DNA from: JAGXRK01 sp963804005
Lineage (GTDB): Bacteria > Bacteroidota > Ignavibacteria > Ignavibacteriales > Ignavibacteriaceae
Reading direction: 5' to 3'
Length of the DNA: 64,000 nucleotides
Assembly (NCBI GenBank): GCA_963804005.1
Contig: CAWDOP010000017.1
Span: forward strand, 1-64,000
The notes beneath the pieces were generated by a model. That model searched no databases and had not been told where the DNA came from. It was given only the letters and a program-made list of their open reading frames with translations. Shown here piece by piece: positions 30,095 through 40,018 of the stretch (positions are counted from its first letter, which is position 1; each line of letters begins with the position of its first letter). The translations under genes and the position numbers were made by a program.

Positions 30095-30485
30095 AGTCTT
30101 AATTGCTAAAGCTGGTTTAGATGGTCACGACAGAGGTGCAAAAGTTATTGCAGCGGCACTTCGTGATGCGGGAATGGAAGTTATTTATACAGGTCTTAGA
30201 CAAACCCCTGAAATGATAGTTGAAGCTGCGCTTCAGGAAGATGTTGATGTTATTGGAATAAGTATTCTTTCAGGAGCACATATGACTATTCTTCCAAAGA
30301 TTAAAAAACTTATGGATGAAAAAGGATTAAATGATACCTTATTAACCGGCGGCGGAATTATACCCGAAGAAGATATTATTAAATTAAAAGATATTGGGGT
30401 TGGCGAATTATTTACTCCGGGTGCTCCAACAACTGCAATTGCAGATTATATAAAAGAGTGGCGTGCGGCAAATCCGCGATTATAA
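30078..30485 (+). CDS. Stand-alone cobalamin-binding subunit (methylmalonyl-CoA mutase C-terminal type)
   Basis: A 135-residue protein that consists only of the B12-binding Rossmann domain of acyl-CoA mutases. KAGLDGHDRGAKVIAAALRD holds the D-x-H-x-x-G motif whose histidine is the lower cobalt ligand. IGISILSGAHMTILPKI and TGGGIIPEEDI contact the nucleotide tail. In archaeal-type and some bacterial mutases this domain is a separate small subunit, so the large catalytic subunit must be encoded elsewhere. A MeaB chaperone at the end of the window (63.3-64 kb) fits the same pathway. It overlaps the HIT gene by 17 bp. Confidence 0.92.
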   Translation: MQKKIRVLIAKAGLDGHDRGAKVIAAALRDAGMEVIYTGLRQTPEMIVEAALQEDVDVIGISILSGAHMTILPKIKKLMDEKGLNDTLLTGGGIIPEEDIIKLKDIGVGELFTPGAPTTAIADYIKEWRAANPRL

Positions 30486-30583
30486 ATGAAATACTTATAA
30501 TAAATTTTTGGCTTTTCCAACATCAAATTCCGAAGCATATTCTTCAATGATGTCCGTCTTTTAATCCATAAAATAAAAATCTA

Positions 30584-33070
30584 TTATTCGTTATTTTCTT
30601 TTGAATTCAAAGTAAAAATAACTTTTGTACCTCTGCCTTTTTCACTTTCAATTCTTAAATCTCCGTCGTGTTTGTTAACAATTTCTTTACAAAGCATTAA
30701 ACCTAAACCGGTACCTTTTTCCTGTTCAGTTCCTCGTGTAGAGAAAGTAGAATCAATTTTAAATAATTTATTAATATCTTCCAGCTCAATACCAACTCCA
30801 TTATCCTCAATAGAAATTTCAACAATCCCGTTATAAGTAGATGAATTAATAATTACCTCTCCAAATCGGTTTGTAAACTTTATTGAATTCGATACTAAAT
30901 TCTGGAATAATGAGTTAAGCATATATTTGTCGCCCCAGACGAATGTACCCTGCTGTATATTATTTTTAACCTTTGTATTCTTTAATTCTGCTGTTTGAAA
31001 GAGAAGCATTTTAATGCTTTCAACAATTTCAAAAAGATCAATTTTAGTCGGATGGTATTTCATTCTTCCGGTTTGTAAGCGAGACCATTCCAATAAATTT
31101 TCAATTAGCTTATATGTGCTTTCAGCAGATTCATTTAAGGCGAGAACAAAACTTCTTAACTCTTCTCCACTAAGTTCATCGAAATCTTCAACAATTAATC
31201 TTGATAAACCCATTAAACCCTGGAACGGGCTTTTTAAATCATGAGCAACAATTGAGAAAAACTTATCCTTAGAGGCATTTAGTTCCTGTAACTCAGCAGA
31301 ATAACTTTTTAGTTTATAATCTGAATTCTTTTTCATTATTGCACTTGCAATCTGTTCACACACATAGGTCAGTATCCGTAATTCCTCCTGGCCATAAGTT
31401 TTTGGCTCTTCATAATCCTGAACTACGAGTGTACCAATTGTTTTTTCTCCAATCTTTAAAGGAACACCGAGCCATATTTGAGCTGGTTCACCTAATAAAT
31501 TGGTTTCACCAAGTTTTCTTAATGCCCTATCAAGTTCTGCATCAATTAAATGTGCCTTACCGGATCTCAATATGTACTCAGTTAAACCTTTGCCGGCAGT
31601 TCTTGATACAGGTTGTGAGTCAAATTGATCAACAAAATAAGGGAATGAAAGTATTTTAGTATTTTCATCAAATAAAGCGATATAAAAATTATCTGCCTTC
31701 ATCAAAGATTTTACAGCCTGATGTATTTCAGAGTACAGATCATCCATTTCATCAACTGTATTTACTGCAGTTGATATTTTCAGAAGTGTTTGCTGTATAA
31801 GTTCAGACTTTTTAATTTGAGTGAAATCGGCAGAAATTCCTAATGTTCCAATTATTTTTCCATTTTCATCTTTTAAAGGAACTTTGGTAGTATTTACCCA
31901 ACTGATTGAGCCACCTCGCCAGGTTTCCTTTTCAATTTTATTAATGATCGTTTCTTTGCCATTTATTAGTTCTAATTCATCAGCTCTTGCCGCATCGGCA
32001 TGTTCCTGAGAAAAAATATCATGATCTTTTTTGCCAATTAGTTGTTCAAAGTTGCTGAAACCAAAATAAGTAACTGCTGCTTTATTCGCCTTTATAAATC
32101 TGCTTTCAAGATCTTTGAAATAGATAGAAAAAGGAATGTAATCCATAAAATATTGCGTAAGATTTCTTTCCCATGAAAGATGTTTTTCTTTTTCTTTTCG
32201 GTCAGATATATCTCTTACAATGAGTATGAGATCATGTTCATTCTCTGAATCACCTAAAGAAGTTGAAATTTCTACAGGAATGATTTGACCATCTTTTTTA
32301 CAGGCTATAGTTTCAAATGCATTGCTTACTGTAGTAGTATTAACCTTAAAACTTCTCGCTTTAAATTTATTTTCAATTATATTCCGATTTTCATTTGGGA
32401 AAATTAGTCTTAGTAAATTTTTGCCTTCTGTATCTTTATAGTTATATCCAAATATTCTTTCTGCAGTTTTGTTCCAATAAGTGATTTTATAATCATCCGT
32501 TAATATTATAATACCGTCAGCTGCTGAGTTAGTAATTGTGTTAAATTTATTTTTTAACTCTCGAAGTTCTTTTTTTACTTTTATCTTTTCAGAATTGTCG
32601 GTAACAATTCCTACAATAACATTTTCCTTTTTAGTTTTTAACAATCCCACATTCAAAGTAACCGGAACTATCTTTTTGCCATTTTTATGTAAGAGATGCA
32701 CATCATAATTACGAGGTAAGTCTTTTCCTGCAAGACGCAGTTCGGCTCTTTGCGACACTAACTTGAGATGACTTGGAGCAACCACATCTTTGAGATTCAA
32801 CTTCAGAATTTCATCAGGTTTGTAACCAAGCATATTAGCTAAGGTTTCATTAACAGATTGGAAACCGGATTTTGAGAGTACAAATAGACCGTCTAAAACT
32901 GAAGCGGCAATAGTTTCAAATTCATTAGCAGAATCAAGTTTGGTAAGTTTATTCTGTAATTGCTTTACCTTGCTTTTAAGTTCTGAAATCTCTTCTAGCA
33001 GTTCAGATTTTATTTTATTTTTATACTGATTATTCATCAGTTGCTTATTCCCGGAATCTTGTAATATCAA
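30584..33070 (-). CDS. Soluble multi-PAS/GAF histidine kinase
   Basis: An 828-residue sensor kinase without a membrane segment, so it senses in the cytoplasm. Order: an N-terminal coiled coil (about 10-50); PAS 1 (about 50-170, SGFQSVNETLANMLGYKPDE); PAS 2 (about 175-290, KITYWNKTAERIFGYNYKDT); PAS 3 (about 300-420, DLESRFIKANKAAVTYFGFS); GAF (about 425-570); HisKA with FSIVAHDLKSPFQGLMGL (phosphoacceptor His); and a complete HATPase with NLVSNSIKF (N box), IEDNGVGIELED (G1) and GTGLGLMLCKEIV (G2). No receiver domain is fused and no response regulator is adjacent, so it is an orphan. The gene converges with the B12-subunit gene and diverges from uvrD. Confidence 0.93.
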   Translation of the reverse strand: MILQDSGNKQLMNNQYKNKIKSELLEEISELKSKVKQLQNKLTKLDSANEFETIAASVLDGLFVLSKSGFQSVNETLANMLGYKPDEILKLNLKDVVAPSHLKLVSQRAELRLAGKDLPRNYDVHLLHKNGKKIVPVTLNVGLLKTKKENVIVGIVTDNSEKIKVKKELRELKNKFNTITNSAADGIIILTDDYKITYWNKTAERIFGYNYKDTEGKNLLRLIFPNENRNIIENKFKARSFKVNTTTVSNAFETIACKKDGQIIPVEISTSLGDSENEHDLILIVRDISDRKEKEKHLSWERNLTQYFMDYIPFSIYFKDLESRFIKANKAAVTYFGFSNFEQLIGKKDHDIFSQEHADAARADELELINGKETIINKIEKETWRGGSISWVNTTKVPLKDENGKIIGTLGISADFTQIKKSELIQQTLLKISTAVNTVDEMDDLYSEIHQAVKSLMKADNFYIALFDENTKILSFPYFVDQFDSQPVSRTAGKGLTEYILRSGKAHLIDAELDRALRKLGETNLLGEPAQIWLGVPLKIGEKTIGTLVVQDYEEPKTYGQEELRILTYVCEQIASAIMKKNSDYKLKSYSAELQELNASKDKFFSIVAHDLKSPFQGLMGLSRLIVEDFDELSGEELRSFVLALNESAESTYKLIENLLEWSRLQTGRMKYHPTKIDLFEIVESIKMLLFQTAELKNTKVKNNIQQGTFVWGDKYMLNSLFQNLVSNSIKFTNRFGEVIINSSTYNGIVEISIEDNGVGIELEDINKLFKIDSTFSTRGTEQEKGTGLGLMLCKEIVNKHDGDLRIESEKGRGTKVIFTLNSKENNE

Positions 33071-33185
33071 AATTATTGATACTAAATATAATAAAACCTT
33101 CTGAACTCTATCACATAACAGTTAATTTTGCAAGGAAGAATGAACTGGTATTAACACATTTCTTTATATTAAAAAATCATTTCTA

Positions 33186-33193
33186 TATATTTG
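33186..33193 (+). promoter_or_regulatory. Possible Bacteroidota-type -7 element (TAnnTTTG)
   Basis: TATATTTG at 33186-33193 matches the TAnnTTTG -7 element of Bacteroidota sigma-A promoters and lies about 31 bp before the helicase ATG at 33224. It overlaps the alternative TTG start at 33191, which is one reason to prefer the ATG. No good -33 TTG sits at the right distance, so this is weak. Confidence 0.3.
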
Positions 33194-33223
33194 CACTTCA
33201 TTTTTGAAAACTTATTGGGAAAT

Positions 33224-35404
33224 ATGCAATACCTAAAGGATTTGAATCCAGCTCAACGCGAGGCAGTTGAATATTTAGATGGTCCTCAAATGATAATTGC
33301 CGGTGCAGGATCAGGAAAAACTAAAGTTTTAACGTATAAAGTCGCTTACCTTATTAAAAAAGGATTTGAGCCTGAAACCATTCTTGCTCTGACTTTTACA
33401 AACAAAGCTGCCAATGAGATGAAAGAAAGAATTAAAGAACTTATTGGTAAAAAAGCTGATACTCTATGGATGGGTACTTTTCATTCTATCTTTGCCAAAA
33501 TTCTTCGAATAGAGGCTAAGCATATTAATTATTTAAGTAATTTTTCCATTTACGATACCATAGATTCTCTTTCACTTGTTCAGAGTATTATTACTGATTT
33601 TAACCTTGACAATGATGCACTTACCCCGAATTCTGTAAGGCATAGAATCAGCTTTCTTAAAAATCATATGATAATGCCGGCTGAATATCGAAAATCACAT
33701 ATGAATTCTTTTCTTGATGAAAAAATTGCTGATATTTATACGGAATATCAAAAACGTTTAATTGAATATAACGCAATGGATTTTGATGATCTTTTGCTTA
33801 AACCCATTGAACTTTTTAATAACAGCAAGCATATTCATAATAAGTACAAAAAGAAATTCGGTTATATACTTGTGGATGAATTTCAGGATACAAATAAGGC
33901 GCAGTATGAATTATTAAAACTTCTTGTTACTCGTGAGGGCTATATTTCTGTCGTTGGTGATGATGCTCAAAGTATTTACAGCTGGCGTGGAGCTAATTTA
34001 GGAAATATAATAGATTTCCAAAAAGATTTTGCAAAACATAAAATATTTAAACTTGAGCAGAATTATCGTTCAACAAAAATGATTCTTAAAGCTGCTGATT
34101 CTATTATCAAAAATAATAAAGATCAGGTTGATAAAACTTTGTGGACCGAAAATCCTGAAGGTGAGCTTATACAGATTGTAAAATGTTCAGATGAAAAAGA
34201 TGAAGCGTCTCAGATATCGAAGTTCATAAAAAATGAAATGACAAAGAAAAAAATGTCATTTAATAATTTTTCAATTCTATATAGAACTAATGCGCAGTCA
34301 CGTGCTTTAGAAGATGTATTCAGGAGAGAAAAATTCCCTTATACAATCATTGGCGGAACAGAATTTTATAAAAGAAAAGAAGTGAAAGATGTAATCGCTT
34401 ATCTTCGTGTAATATCTAACCAACAGGACGAAGAAAGTCTACTCAGAATTATGAATTTTCCTCAAAGAGGTATTGGTACTACAACAATAACCAGAATGTT
34501 AGCTTTTGCAGATAAGCATAATTTAACATTGTTTGATACTATGACAAGAGTTTTTGAAGTTATTGATATCAAAGAAAGAATTCAAAAAAATGTAAAAGGA
34601 TTCAAAGTACTTCTTGATAAATATATTGAACTGAAAGATAAACTTTCTGTTGGAGAGCTAACACGTGCACTGGTTGATGAGCTTGGAATTCTTAGAATGT
34701 TTAAAGAAGAAAACACACCTGAATCAATTTCAAGATATGAAAATATCGGCGAACTTTTAAGTTCACTCACCGAATTTTCTAATCAGAATAACAACGCAAC
34801 TCTTGAGGAATTTCTTCAGGATGTATCTTTAGTTGCAGGCATTGATGATTATGAGGGGAAAAAGAACGCTGTTACTTTTTTAACTGTTCATAGTGCCAAA
34901 GGACTAGAGTGGCCAATAGTATTTATTTCAGGATGTGAAGAAGATATCTTCCCTTTGTCACATAAATTTAGTACCGACACATCAGTTGGAGAAGAAAGAA
35001 GATTATTTTATGTTGCACTTACTAGAGCACAGCAGAAAGCTTATGTGCTTCACGCTCGTTCAAGATATCGTTTTGGGGAAGTTGCTTATCAAAGTAGATC
35101 AAGATTTATTGATGAACTTGATCCTACCACGGTAAAAGAAGTAAACGGAAACATCGGGAGAAAATCAAACAGGAAAACAAAAAAAGAAATCTACTATGAA
35201 TATTTTCAAAAGGTAGATTACGAAGATTTCAATCAGGATAATAAATCTCTCAGACCGGGTTCCAGGGTAATGCATGATAAATTCGGACTCGGAAAAGTTA
35301 CAGAAGTTGTTGGATGTGGTGACACGCTTAAAGCAACTGTTCACTTTGAAGGTAATAACATTAAGCAGCTTATGTTAAAGTTTGCAAAGCTAAAAGTTTT
35401 ATAA
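33224..35404 (+). CDS. UvrD/PcrA-type superfamily I DNA helicase
   Basis: ATP-dependent 3'-5' DNA helicase, 726 residues from the ATG at 33224, used in nucleotide-excision and mismatch repair and in removing replication blocks. Motifs in order: LNPAQREAVEYLDGPQMIIA (Q motif), AGAGSGKTKVL (Walker A), LALTFTNKAANEMKERI (Ia), YILVDEFQDTNKAQYELLK (II), VVGDDAQSIYSWRGAN (III), LEQNYRSTKMIL (IV), TVHSAKGLEWPIVFISG (V) and EERRLFYVALTRAQQKAYV (VI). The C-terminal PcrA-type Tudor-like domain is present (RPGSRVMHDKFGLGKVTEVV). A TTG at 33191 would add 11 residues not seen in the family. No LexA-like palindrome was seen upstream. Confidence 0.95.
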   Translation: MQYLKDLNPAQREAVEYLDGPQMIIAGAGSGKTKVLTYKVAYLIKKGFEPETILALTFTNKAANEMKERIKELIGKKADTLWMGTFHSIFAKILRIEAKHINYLSNFSIYDTIDSLSLVQSIITDFNLDNDALTPNSVRHRISFLKNHMIMPAEYRKSHMNSFLDEKIADIYTEYQKRLIEYNAMDFDDLLLKPIELFNNSKHIHNKYKKKFGYILVDEFQDTNKAQYELLKLLVTREGYISVVGDDAQSIYSWRGANLGNIIDFQKDFAKHKIFKLEQNYRSTKMILKAADSIIKNNKDQVDKTLWTENPEGELIQIVKCSDEKDEASQISKFIKNEMTKKKMSFNNFSILYRTNAQSRALEDVFRREKFPYTIIGGTEFYKRKEVKDVIAYLRVISNQQDEESLLRIMNFPQRGIGTTTITRMLAFADKHNLTLFDTMTRVFEVIDIKERIQKNVKGFKVLLDKYIELKDKLSVGELTRALVDELGILRMFKEENTPESISRYENIGELLSSLTEFSNQNNNATLEEFLQDVSLVAGIDDYEGKKNAVTFLTVHSAKGLEWPIVFISGCEEDIFPLSHKFSTDTSVGEERRLFYVALTRAQQKAYVLHARSRYRFGEVAYQSRSRFIDELDPTTVKEVNGNIGRKSNRKTKKEIYYEYFQKVDYEDFNQDNKSLRPGSRVMHDKFGLGKVTEVVGCGDTLKATVHFEGNNIKQLMLKFAKLKVL

Positions 35405-35464
35405 TTTTTTTAAATATAATTATTTATATTTTTTAGAAAATTAATTTTAGGAGCATTAGTAAAG

Positions 35465-36847
35465 ATGTCTATCGCGCCAAAAAAATTGGCAATATTAGTA
35501 GGCGGCGGTCCCGCACCGGGAATAAACAGCGTTATTGGTGCAGCTACAATAAGAGCGGAAGTTGAAGGTGTTGAGGTTCTTGGAATTAGGGATGGCTTTA
35601 AATGGATTATGGAGGGTGATACTTCTCACATCAGGGAATTGACTATTCATAATGTAAGCCGAATCCACTTTAGGGGTGGTTCGTATATTGGAATTTCCAG
35701 AGCAAATCCTACTAAAGATGATAAACATCTCGAGAATGCAGTAACTTCACTTCTCAGATTGGATGTTGATAAGCTTATTACCATTGGCGGTGATGATACA
35801 GCATTTAGTGCACTTAAAGTTAATGAAATGGCTGCAGGAAGAATACGAGTTGTTCACGTACCCAAAACAATTGATAATGATCTTGACCTTCCACACGGAA
35901 TACCAACTTTTGGTTTTCAAACAGCAAGACATATAGGTGTTGAAATAGTTAAAAGTCTCATGGTTGATGCTCAAACTACATCCCGCTGGTATTTTATTGT
36001 TACCATGGGAAGGAAAGCAGGACATCTTGCATTGGGTATAGGAAAGGCAACGGGTGCCACATTGACATTAATTCCAGAAGAATTTCCTGGTGAGGTTATT
36101 AGTTTTAACCAAGTGGCCGATGTTCTTGTTGGTGCTATAATTAAAAGATTGAGTTATGGAAGATCTGACGGAGTTGCCATTTTAGCGGAAGGTATTGTCG
36201 AGAAAATGAAGATCGAAGACCTTGAGCAATTAGTAGATATCGAAAGGGATGCACATGATAATATTAGAATTGCAGAAGTGAATTTCGGGGAAATACTAAA
36301 ATTTAAAGTGCAGCAGAAGCTTAAAGAACTTAGTATCAAAGTAACAGTAATAGCAAAAAATATTGGTTATGAATTAAGATGTGCTGACCCGATACCATTT
36401 GATATGGAATATACTCGTGATCTAGGATTTTCTGCTTCACAATTTATTTTAAATGGTGGCAGCGGAGCGATGATATCAATTCAAAACGGAAGGTTTGTTC
36501 CACTTTACTTTGAAGATATTTTAGATCCGGTAACAAAACGAACCAAAGTGAGGATGGTTGATCCAAGTTCGGAATCGTTCTACATTGCAAGAAGATATAT
36601 GCTTAGGATAAACAAAACTGATTTTGAAGATCCGCACGAGTTAGCAAAGCTTGCTGCTACTGCTCATCTTTCAATTGATGAGTTTAAAAAAAGATTTTAT
36701 TACCTGATTGAAAGTGATCTTCTATATAAACATGTTGAAGACGGAAACATTTTTTTGCATTCTTCAGATAGCAATGTTGCTCATAAGTTGCTTTCTACAT
36801 CAATCAGTGATGGTGATAAAATCGATCAGAAAATTAGTCCCGAATGA
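35465..36847 (+). CDS. 6-phosphofructokinase, probably PPi-dependent
   Basis: Phosphofructokinase of 460 residues. LVGGGPAPGINSVIGAA opens the phosphate-donor site, GGDDTAFSA (residues 108-116) and VPKTIDNDLD (132-141) define the active centre, and MGRKAGHLALGIG binds fructose 6-phosphate. In this family ATP enzymes have GGDG and PGTIDND, whereas PPi enzymes have GGDD and PKTIDND; both PPi-type residues are present here, so reversible PPi-linked glycolysis is inferred. The protein is longer than the classical 320-residue bacterial ATP-PFK, again like PPi or group II/III enzymes. An AGGAG at 35449-35453 precedes the ATG by 11 bases. The gene is monocistronic and converges with the AGCS symporter gene. 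Confidence 0.9.
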   Translation: MSIAPKKLAILVGGGPAPGINSVIGAATIRAEVEGVEVLGIRDGFKWIMEGDTSHIRELTIHNVSRIHFRGGSYIGISRANPTKDDKHLENAVTSLLRLDVDKLITIGGDDTAFSALKVNEMAAGRIRVVHVPKTIDNDLDLPHGIPTFGFQTARHIGVEIVKSLMVDAQTTSRWYFIVTMGRKAGHLALGIGKATGATLTLIPEEFPGEVISFNQVADVLVGAIIKRLSYGRSDGVAILAEGIVEKMKIEDLEQLVDIERDAHDNIRIAEVNFGEILKFKVQQKLKELSIKVTVIAKNIGYELRCADPIPFDMEYTRDLGFSASQFILNGGSGAMISIQNGRFVPLYFEDILDPVTKRTKVRMVDPSSESFYIARRYMLRINKTDFEDPHELAKLAATAHLSIDEFKKRFYYLIESDLLYKHVEDGNIFLHSSDSNVAHKLLSTSISDGDKIDQKISPE

Positions 36848-36875
36848 AAATTGAATTAAAAAAATCCATTATTAA

Positions 36876-38489
36876 CTATTTTCTAATTTTCTCTATAAGT
36901 TTTTTATACTCAACATGCTTAACCGAAAAATAATCTTTCGAAAGTTTCTTCAGTACTCCAGAGAGTAAAATAATTGATAAGAGATTAGGGATTGTCATAA
37001 AACCCAAAGCTGCATCTCCAAAAGCCCAAACTGCCTCAAGTTGCGCAATTGCTCCAATAAACACGAATAATATATATACCCATTTATAAGGTATTGTGGC
37101 CTTTTCCCCAAACAAATAGTTGGCGGCTCTATCACCATAGTAAGACCAGCTTATGGCAGTTGATATTGCAAATAACAGAACAGCAAGTGTAACAATTTTG
37201 TCACCGTACCCAAATAACCAGCTTAATCCTTGTTTAAATGCGTATGAGGTTAAGATGCTGCTGTTCATTAATTCACCTGAAAAATTGGGATCTATTCGTG
37301 TAACATAAAATTCTGTATGATGCCAGGCACCTGTTACAATTATTACTAATCCGGTTAATGAACAGATCATTATTGTATCAATAAAGGGACCTAGCATTGC
37401 AACAGCTCCTTCCCTTATTGCAAATTTGGTTTTGGCTGTGGAGTGTGCAATAGCAGCGCTGCCCTGACCGGCTTCATTTGAGTATAATCCTCTCTTCACA
37501 CCCCAAAGCATTGTGTTAAGTATAATTAAAAATGCTCCTCCACCAACTCCGGCAATCTGCGCGGGAGGATTAAATGCCATTTTAAAAATTAAACCAAAAC
37601 TCTCAGACAATTCCGAAAAATTATAAATCAAAATGAATGATGCGGAGATTACATAAAAAACAGCCATTATAGGTGAAAGGTAGCCAGTTACTTTTCCAAT
37701 TCTACGTATGCCTCCGATTATAACTAGTCCGACTAATGTAGAGATAATAATTCCGTTTATTATTTGCTGCAGCGAGAGTTCGAAGCCACTAAACACAGAA
37801 TGTTTTATCGTTAACATATGTCCTGTACCGAGCATCTGAACAGCCTCTGAATAAATCTGATCAGAGAGTGTGAAGGACTGAATAGCGTTTCCTGTAGCAA
37901 ATGAACAAATTACTGCAAAACAGGCAAAAGCAACACCTAACCATCTCCATTTAACTCCTAATCCTTTTTCAACAGTATACATTGGACCACCAGCAGTATG
38001 TCCATCTTCATCTATATCTCTATACTTCAAGGCCAGGGAACACTCCGCATATTTTAGAGTAGTGCCAAAGAATGCAGTTACCCACATCCAGAATAAAGCT
38101 CCGGGTCCACCATAATATAGAGCTGTAGCAACTCCTGCAATATTTCCAATTCCCACAGTAGCAGAAAGAGCTGTGGCGAGAGCCCGAAAATGATTAAGAT
38201 CTCCTTCGTCATCAGGGTTATCATATTTACCCATTGTTACTTTTACGCCATGCCAAAAGTGTCTAAGCTGAGGAAATCCGAGTTTTATGGTGATGAAAAT
38301 CCCAGTACCAACTAATACAATCACCATAAAAGGAATTGAACCAAGAGGAATCTCCGATGATGGGAAATTTTTTATGAAGTCATAGTTACCCGGGAAAGAC
38401 CAAACTGTATCAAAAAATGCAAAACCTGCAAAGACTATTACGATGATTATGATGACAAAAAATATTATACCTAAAGTAGATCTTTTCAT
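36876..38489 (-). CDS. Alanine/glycine:cation symporter (AGCS family)
   Basis: Sodium- or proton-coupled amino-acid carrier of the inner membrane, 537 residues with about eleven hydrophobic helices. The family signature is clear: FRALATALSATVGIGNIAGV near residue 105, PGALFWMWVTAFFGTTLKYA and GLYSNEAGQGSAAIAHSTAK. The N-terminal helix plus PGNYDFIKNFPSSEIPLGSI make it slightly longer than typical AGCS proteins. It lies 48 bp downstream of the NSS symporter gene in the same direction, so the two amino-acid uptake systems are probably one transcription unit. Confidence 0.92.
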   Translation of the reverse strand: MKRSTLGIIFFVIIIIVIVFAGFAFFDTVWSFPGNYDFIKNFPSSEIPLGSIPFMVIVLVGTGIFITIKLGFPQLRHFWHGVKVTMGKYDNPDDEGDLNHFRALATALSATVGIGNIAGVATALYYGGPGALFWMWVTAFFGTTLKYAECSLALKYRDIDEDGHTAGGPMYTVEKGLGVKWRWLGVAFACFAVICSFATGNAIQSFTLSDQIYSEAVQMLGTGHMLTIKHSVFSGFELSLQQIINGIIISTLVGLVIIGGIRRIGKVTGYLSPIMAVFYVISASFILIYNFSELSESFGLIFKMAFNPPAQIAGVGGGAFLIILNTMLWGVKRGLYSNEAGQGSAAIAHSTAKTKFAIREGAVAMLGPFIDTIMICSLTGLVIIVTGAWHHTEFYVTRIDPNFSGELMNSSILTSYAFKQGLSWLFGYGDKIVTLAVLLFAISTAISWSYYGDRAANYLFGEKATIPYKWVYILFVFIGAIAQLEAVWAFGDAALGFMTIPNLLSIILLSGVLKKLSKDYFSVKHVEYKKLIEKIRK

Positions 38490-38537
38490 TTATTACCTAT
38501 TAACATTTTGTGTAACTTCATTTGCTTAGTTTTTATC

Positions 38538-39929
38538 TCAGGAAAATGCATTAAGAATTTTTTCAAGCAAACCTATTGAATATAGGAATACCAAAAAGAT
38601 TAAAACCGGTGAAAAATATTTTAAGAATATCTTCCATGCAATAGTTATTCGTTGGTGATTATCGAAGAAATTTTCTGCGCCTTTGCGAAGATTTGGAATT
38701 ACTTTGTCATAACCCCATACCCACGCAACAAAAACAGAGATTAATAGACCTCCCAGTGGTAGCAATATATTAGATGCAATAAAATCAACTAATGCGAAAA
38801 AGTCCAATCCAAAAATTTTAACATCAGAAAGAAGATTAAAAGACAATGCGCTAGGAATGCCAAGCGCAAAAATTAACAATGAAAGGACAACTGCTGCAGT
38901 ATGACGTTTCCACTTCAGTTCATCTACGAAAAAAGAAACTACTACTTCAAGTAGCGAGATAGATGAAGTAAGTGCTGCAATTGTAAGAGATATAAAAAAT
39001 AAAATTGAAAAAATATATCCTCCGGGCATCTTGGAAAATACACCGGGAAGAGTATGAAATATTAGTCCGGGACCAGCAGCAGGATCTAATCCAACAGCGA
39101 AAACTGCAGTAAAGATTGCAATGCCTGCGATCAGTGCAATTAATGTATCAAGTATTACGATTTGAAATGCCGCACTTGGAATACTGTCTTTATCAGACAT
39201 ATAGCTTCCATAAGTGAGCATAGCGCCCATACCTAAACTAAGGGTAAAAAATGCGTGACCTAAAGCGAGTAATATTGTATTTGCAGAAATTTTACTCCAA
39301 TCGGGATTCCATAAAAAATCTAATCCTTTAGAAGCTCCATCAAGAGTAATTCCCCTTATCATCAAAATTACAAGTAAAATAAAAAGAATTGGCATCATAA
39401 TCTTGCTAGCACGTTCAATCCCTTTTTGCACTCCTGAAAAGACGATTAGCATAGTAAGAACCATAAATAAGGCGAGGTACCCGATTATCCAGTAAGTATC
39501 ACTTACTAAGCTCTTAAAATGATCTGCCGATGCTGCGGGTTCAGGGAATAGAAAAAAGTTACCATTTATCGCCTCAACTATATAGCCTATTGACCATCCG
39601 GCTATGATTGCATAAAATGAAAGAATTAAAAATCCGGCAATAACACCCATGCCTCCGATGCTTGCCCAGAATTTTGAATGGCTCAGTTTATAAAAGGCAC
39701 CAACAGGATTTCTGTGAGTAGTTCTGCCGATAAGTATTTCGGCAATCAGAACAGGAAGGCCAATGACAGCAATACATATTAAATATACTAGAACGAATGA
39801 AGCACCACCATTTTCACCAGCTATGTATGGGAACTTCCAAATATTTCCTAAACCGATGGCTGAGCCCGCAGCTGCGAGAACAAATCCAGCTTTAGAACCC
39901 CAATTTTCTCTTTCGGTTAACTGCGGCAT
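38538..39929 (-). CDS. Neurotransmitter:sodium symporter (NSS) family transporter
   Basis: Sodium-coupled amino-acid transporter of the LeuT/NSS family, 463 residues and about twelve helices. The N-terminal signature is ENWGSKAGFVLAAAGSAIGL followed by GNIWKFPYIAGENGGASF (sodium and substrate sites in TM1), and LGHAFFTLSLGMGAMLTYGS is the TM6 unwound region. I use the ATG at 39929, not the TTG at 39932: a strong GGAGG sits four bases before the ATG and would be too close to the TTG. Bacterial homologues carry Leu, Trp or Tyr; the substrate here is unknown. The promoter should lie in the 272-bp divergent gap 39933-40204. Confidence 0.93.
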   Translation of the reverse strand: MPQLTERENWGSKAGFVLAAAGSAIGLGNIWKFPYIAGENGGASFVLVYLICIAVIGLPVLIAEILIGRTTHRNPVGAFYKLSHSKFWASIGGMGVIAGFLILSFYAIIAGWSIGYIVEAINGNFFLFPEPAASADHFKSLVSDTYWIIGYLALFMVLTMLIVFSGVQKGIERASKIMMPILFILLVILMIRGITLDGASKGLDFLWNPDWSKISANTILLALGHAFFTLSLGMGAMLTYGSYMSDKDSIPSAAFQIVILDTLIALIAGIAIFTAVFAVGLDPAAGPGLIFHTLPGVFSKMPGGYIFSILFFISLTIAALTSSISLLEVVVSFFVDELKWKRHTAAVVLSLLIFALGIPSALSFNLLSDVKIFGLDFFALVDFIASNILLPLGGLLISVFVAWVWGYDKVIPNLRKGAENFFDNHQRITIAWKIFLKYFSPVLIFLVFLYSIGLLEKILNAFS

Positions 39930-39995
39930 CAAACCTCCAAAATAGTGCGATGAACTATGTTGATGAAAATATTGATGGGAAATATGAAGACTTTG

Positions 39996-40018
39996 AAATT
40001 TAATATCAAATTAAATTT
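39996..40018. promoter_or_regulatory. AT-rich inverted repeat in the divergent gap
   Basis: AAATTTAAT (39996-40004) and ATTAAATTT (40010-40018) form a perfect 9-bp inverted repeat with a 5-nt spacer. It lies in the shared upstream region of the NSS symporter (minus) and the fatty-acid hydroxylase (plus). It could be an operator or only AT-rich chance; no T-run makes it a terminator. Confidence 0.3.

Noticed and set aside
33191..33193. TTG at 33191 as the helicase start.
   Set aside because: It overlaps a possible promoter element and would add 11 residues not seen in UvrD/PcrA proteins; the ATG at 33224 is better.
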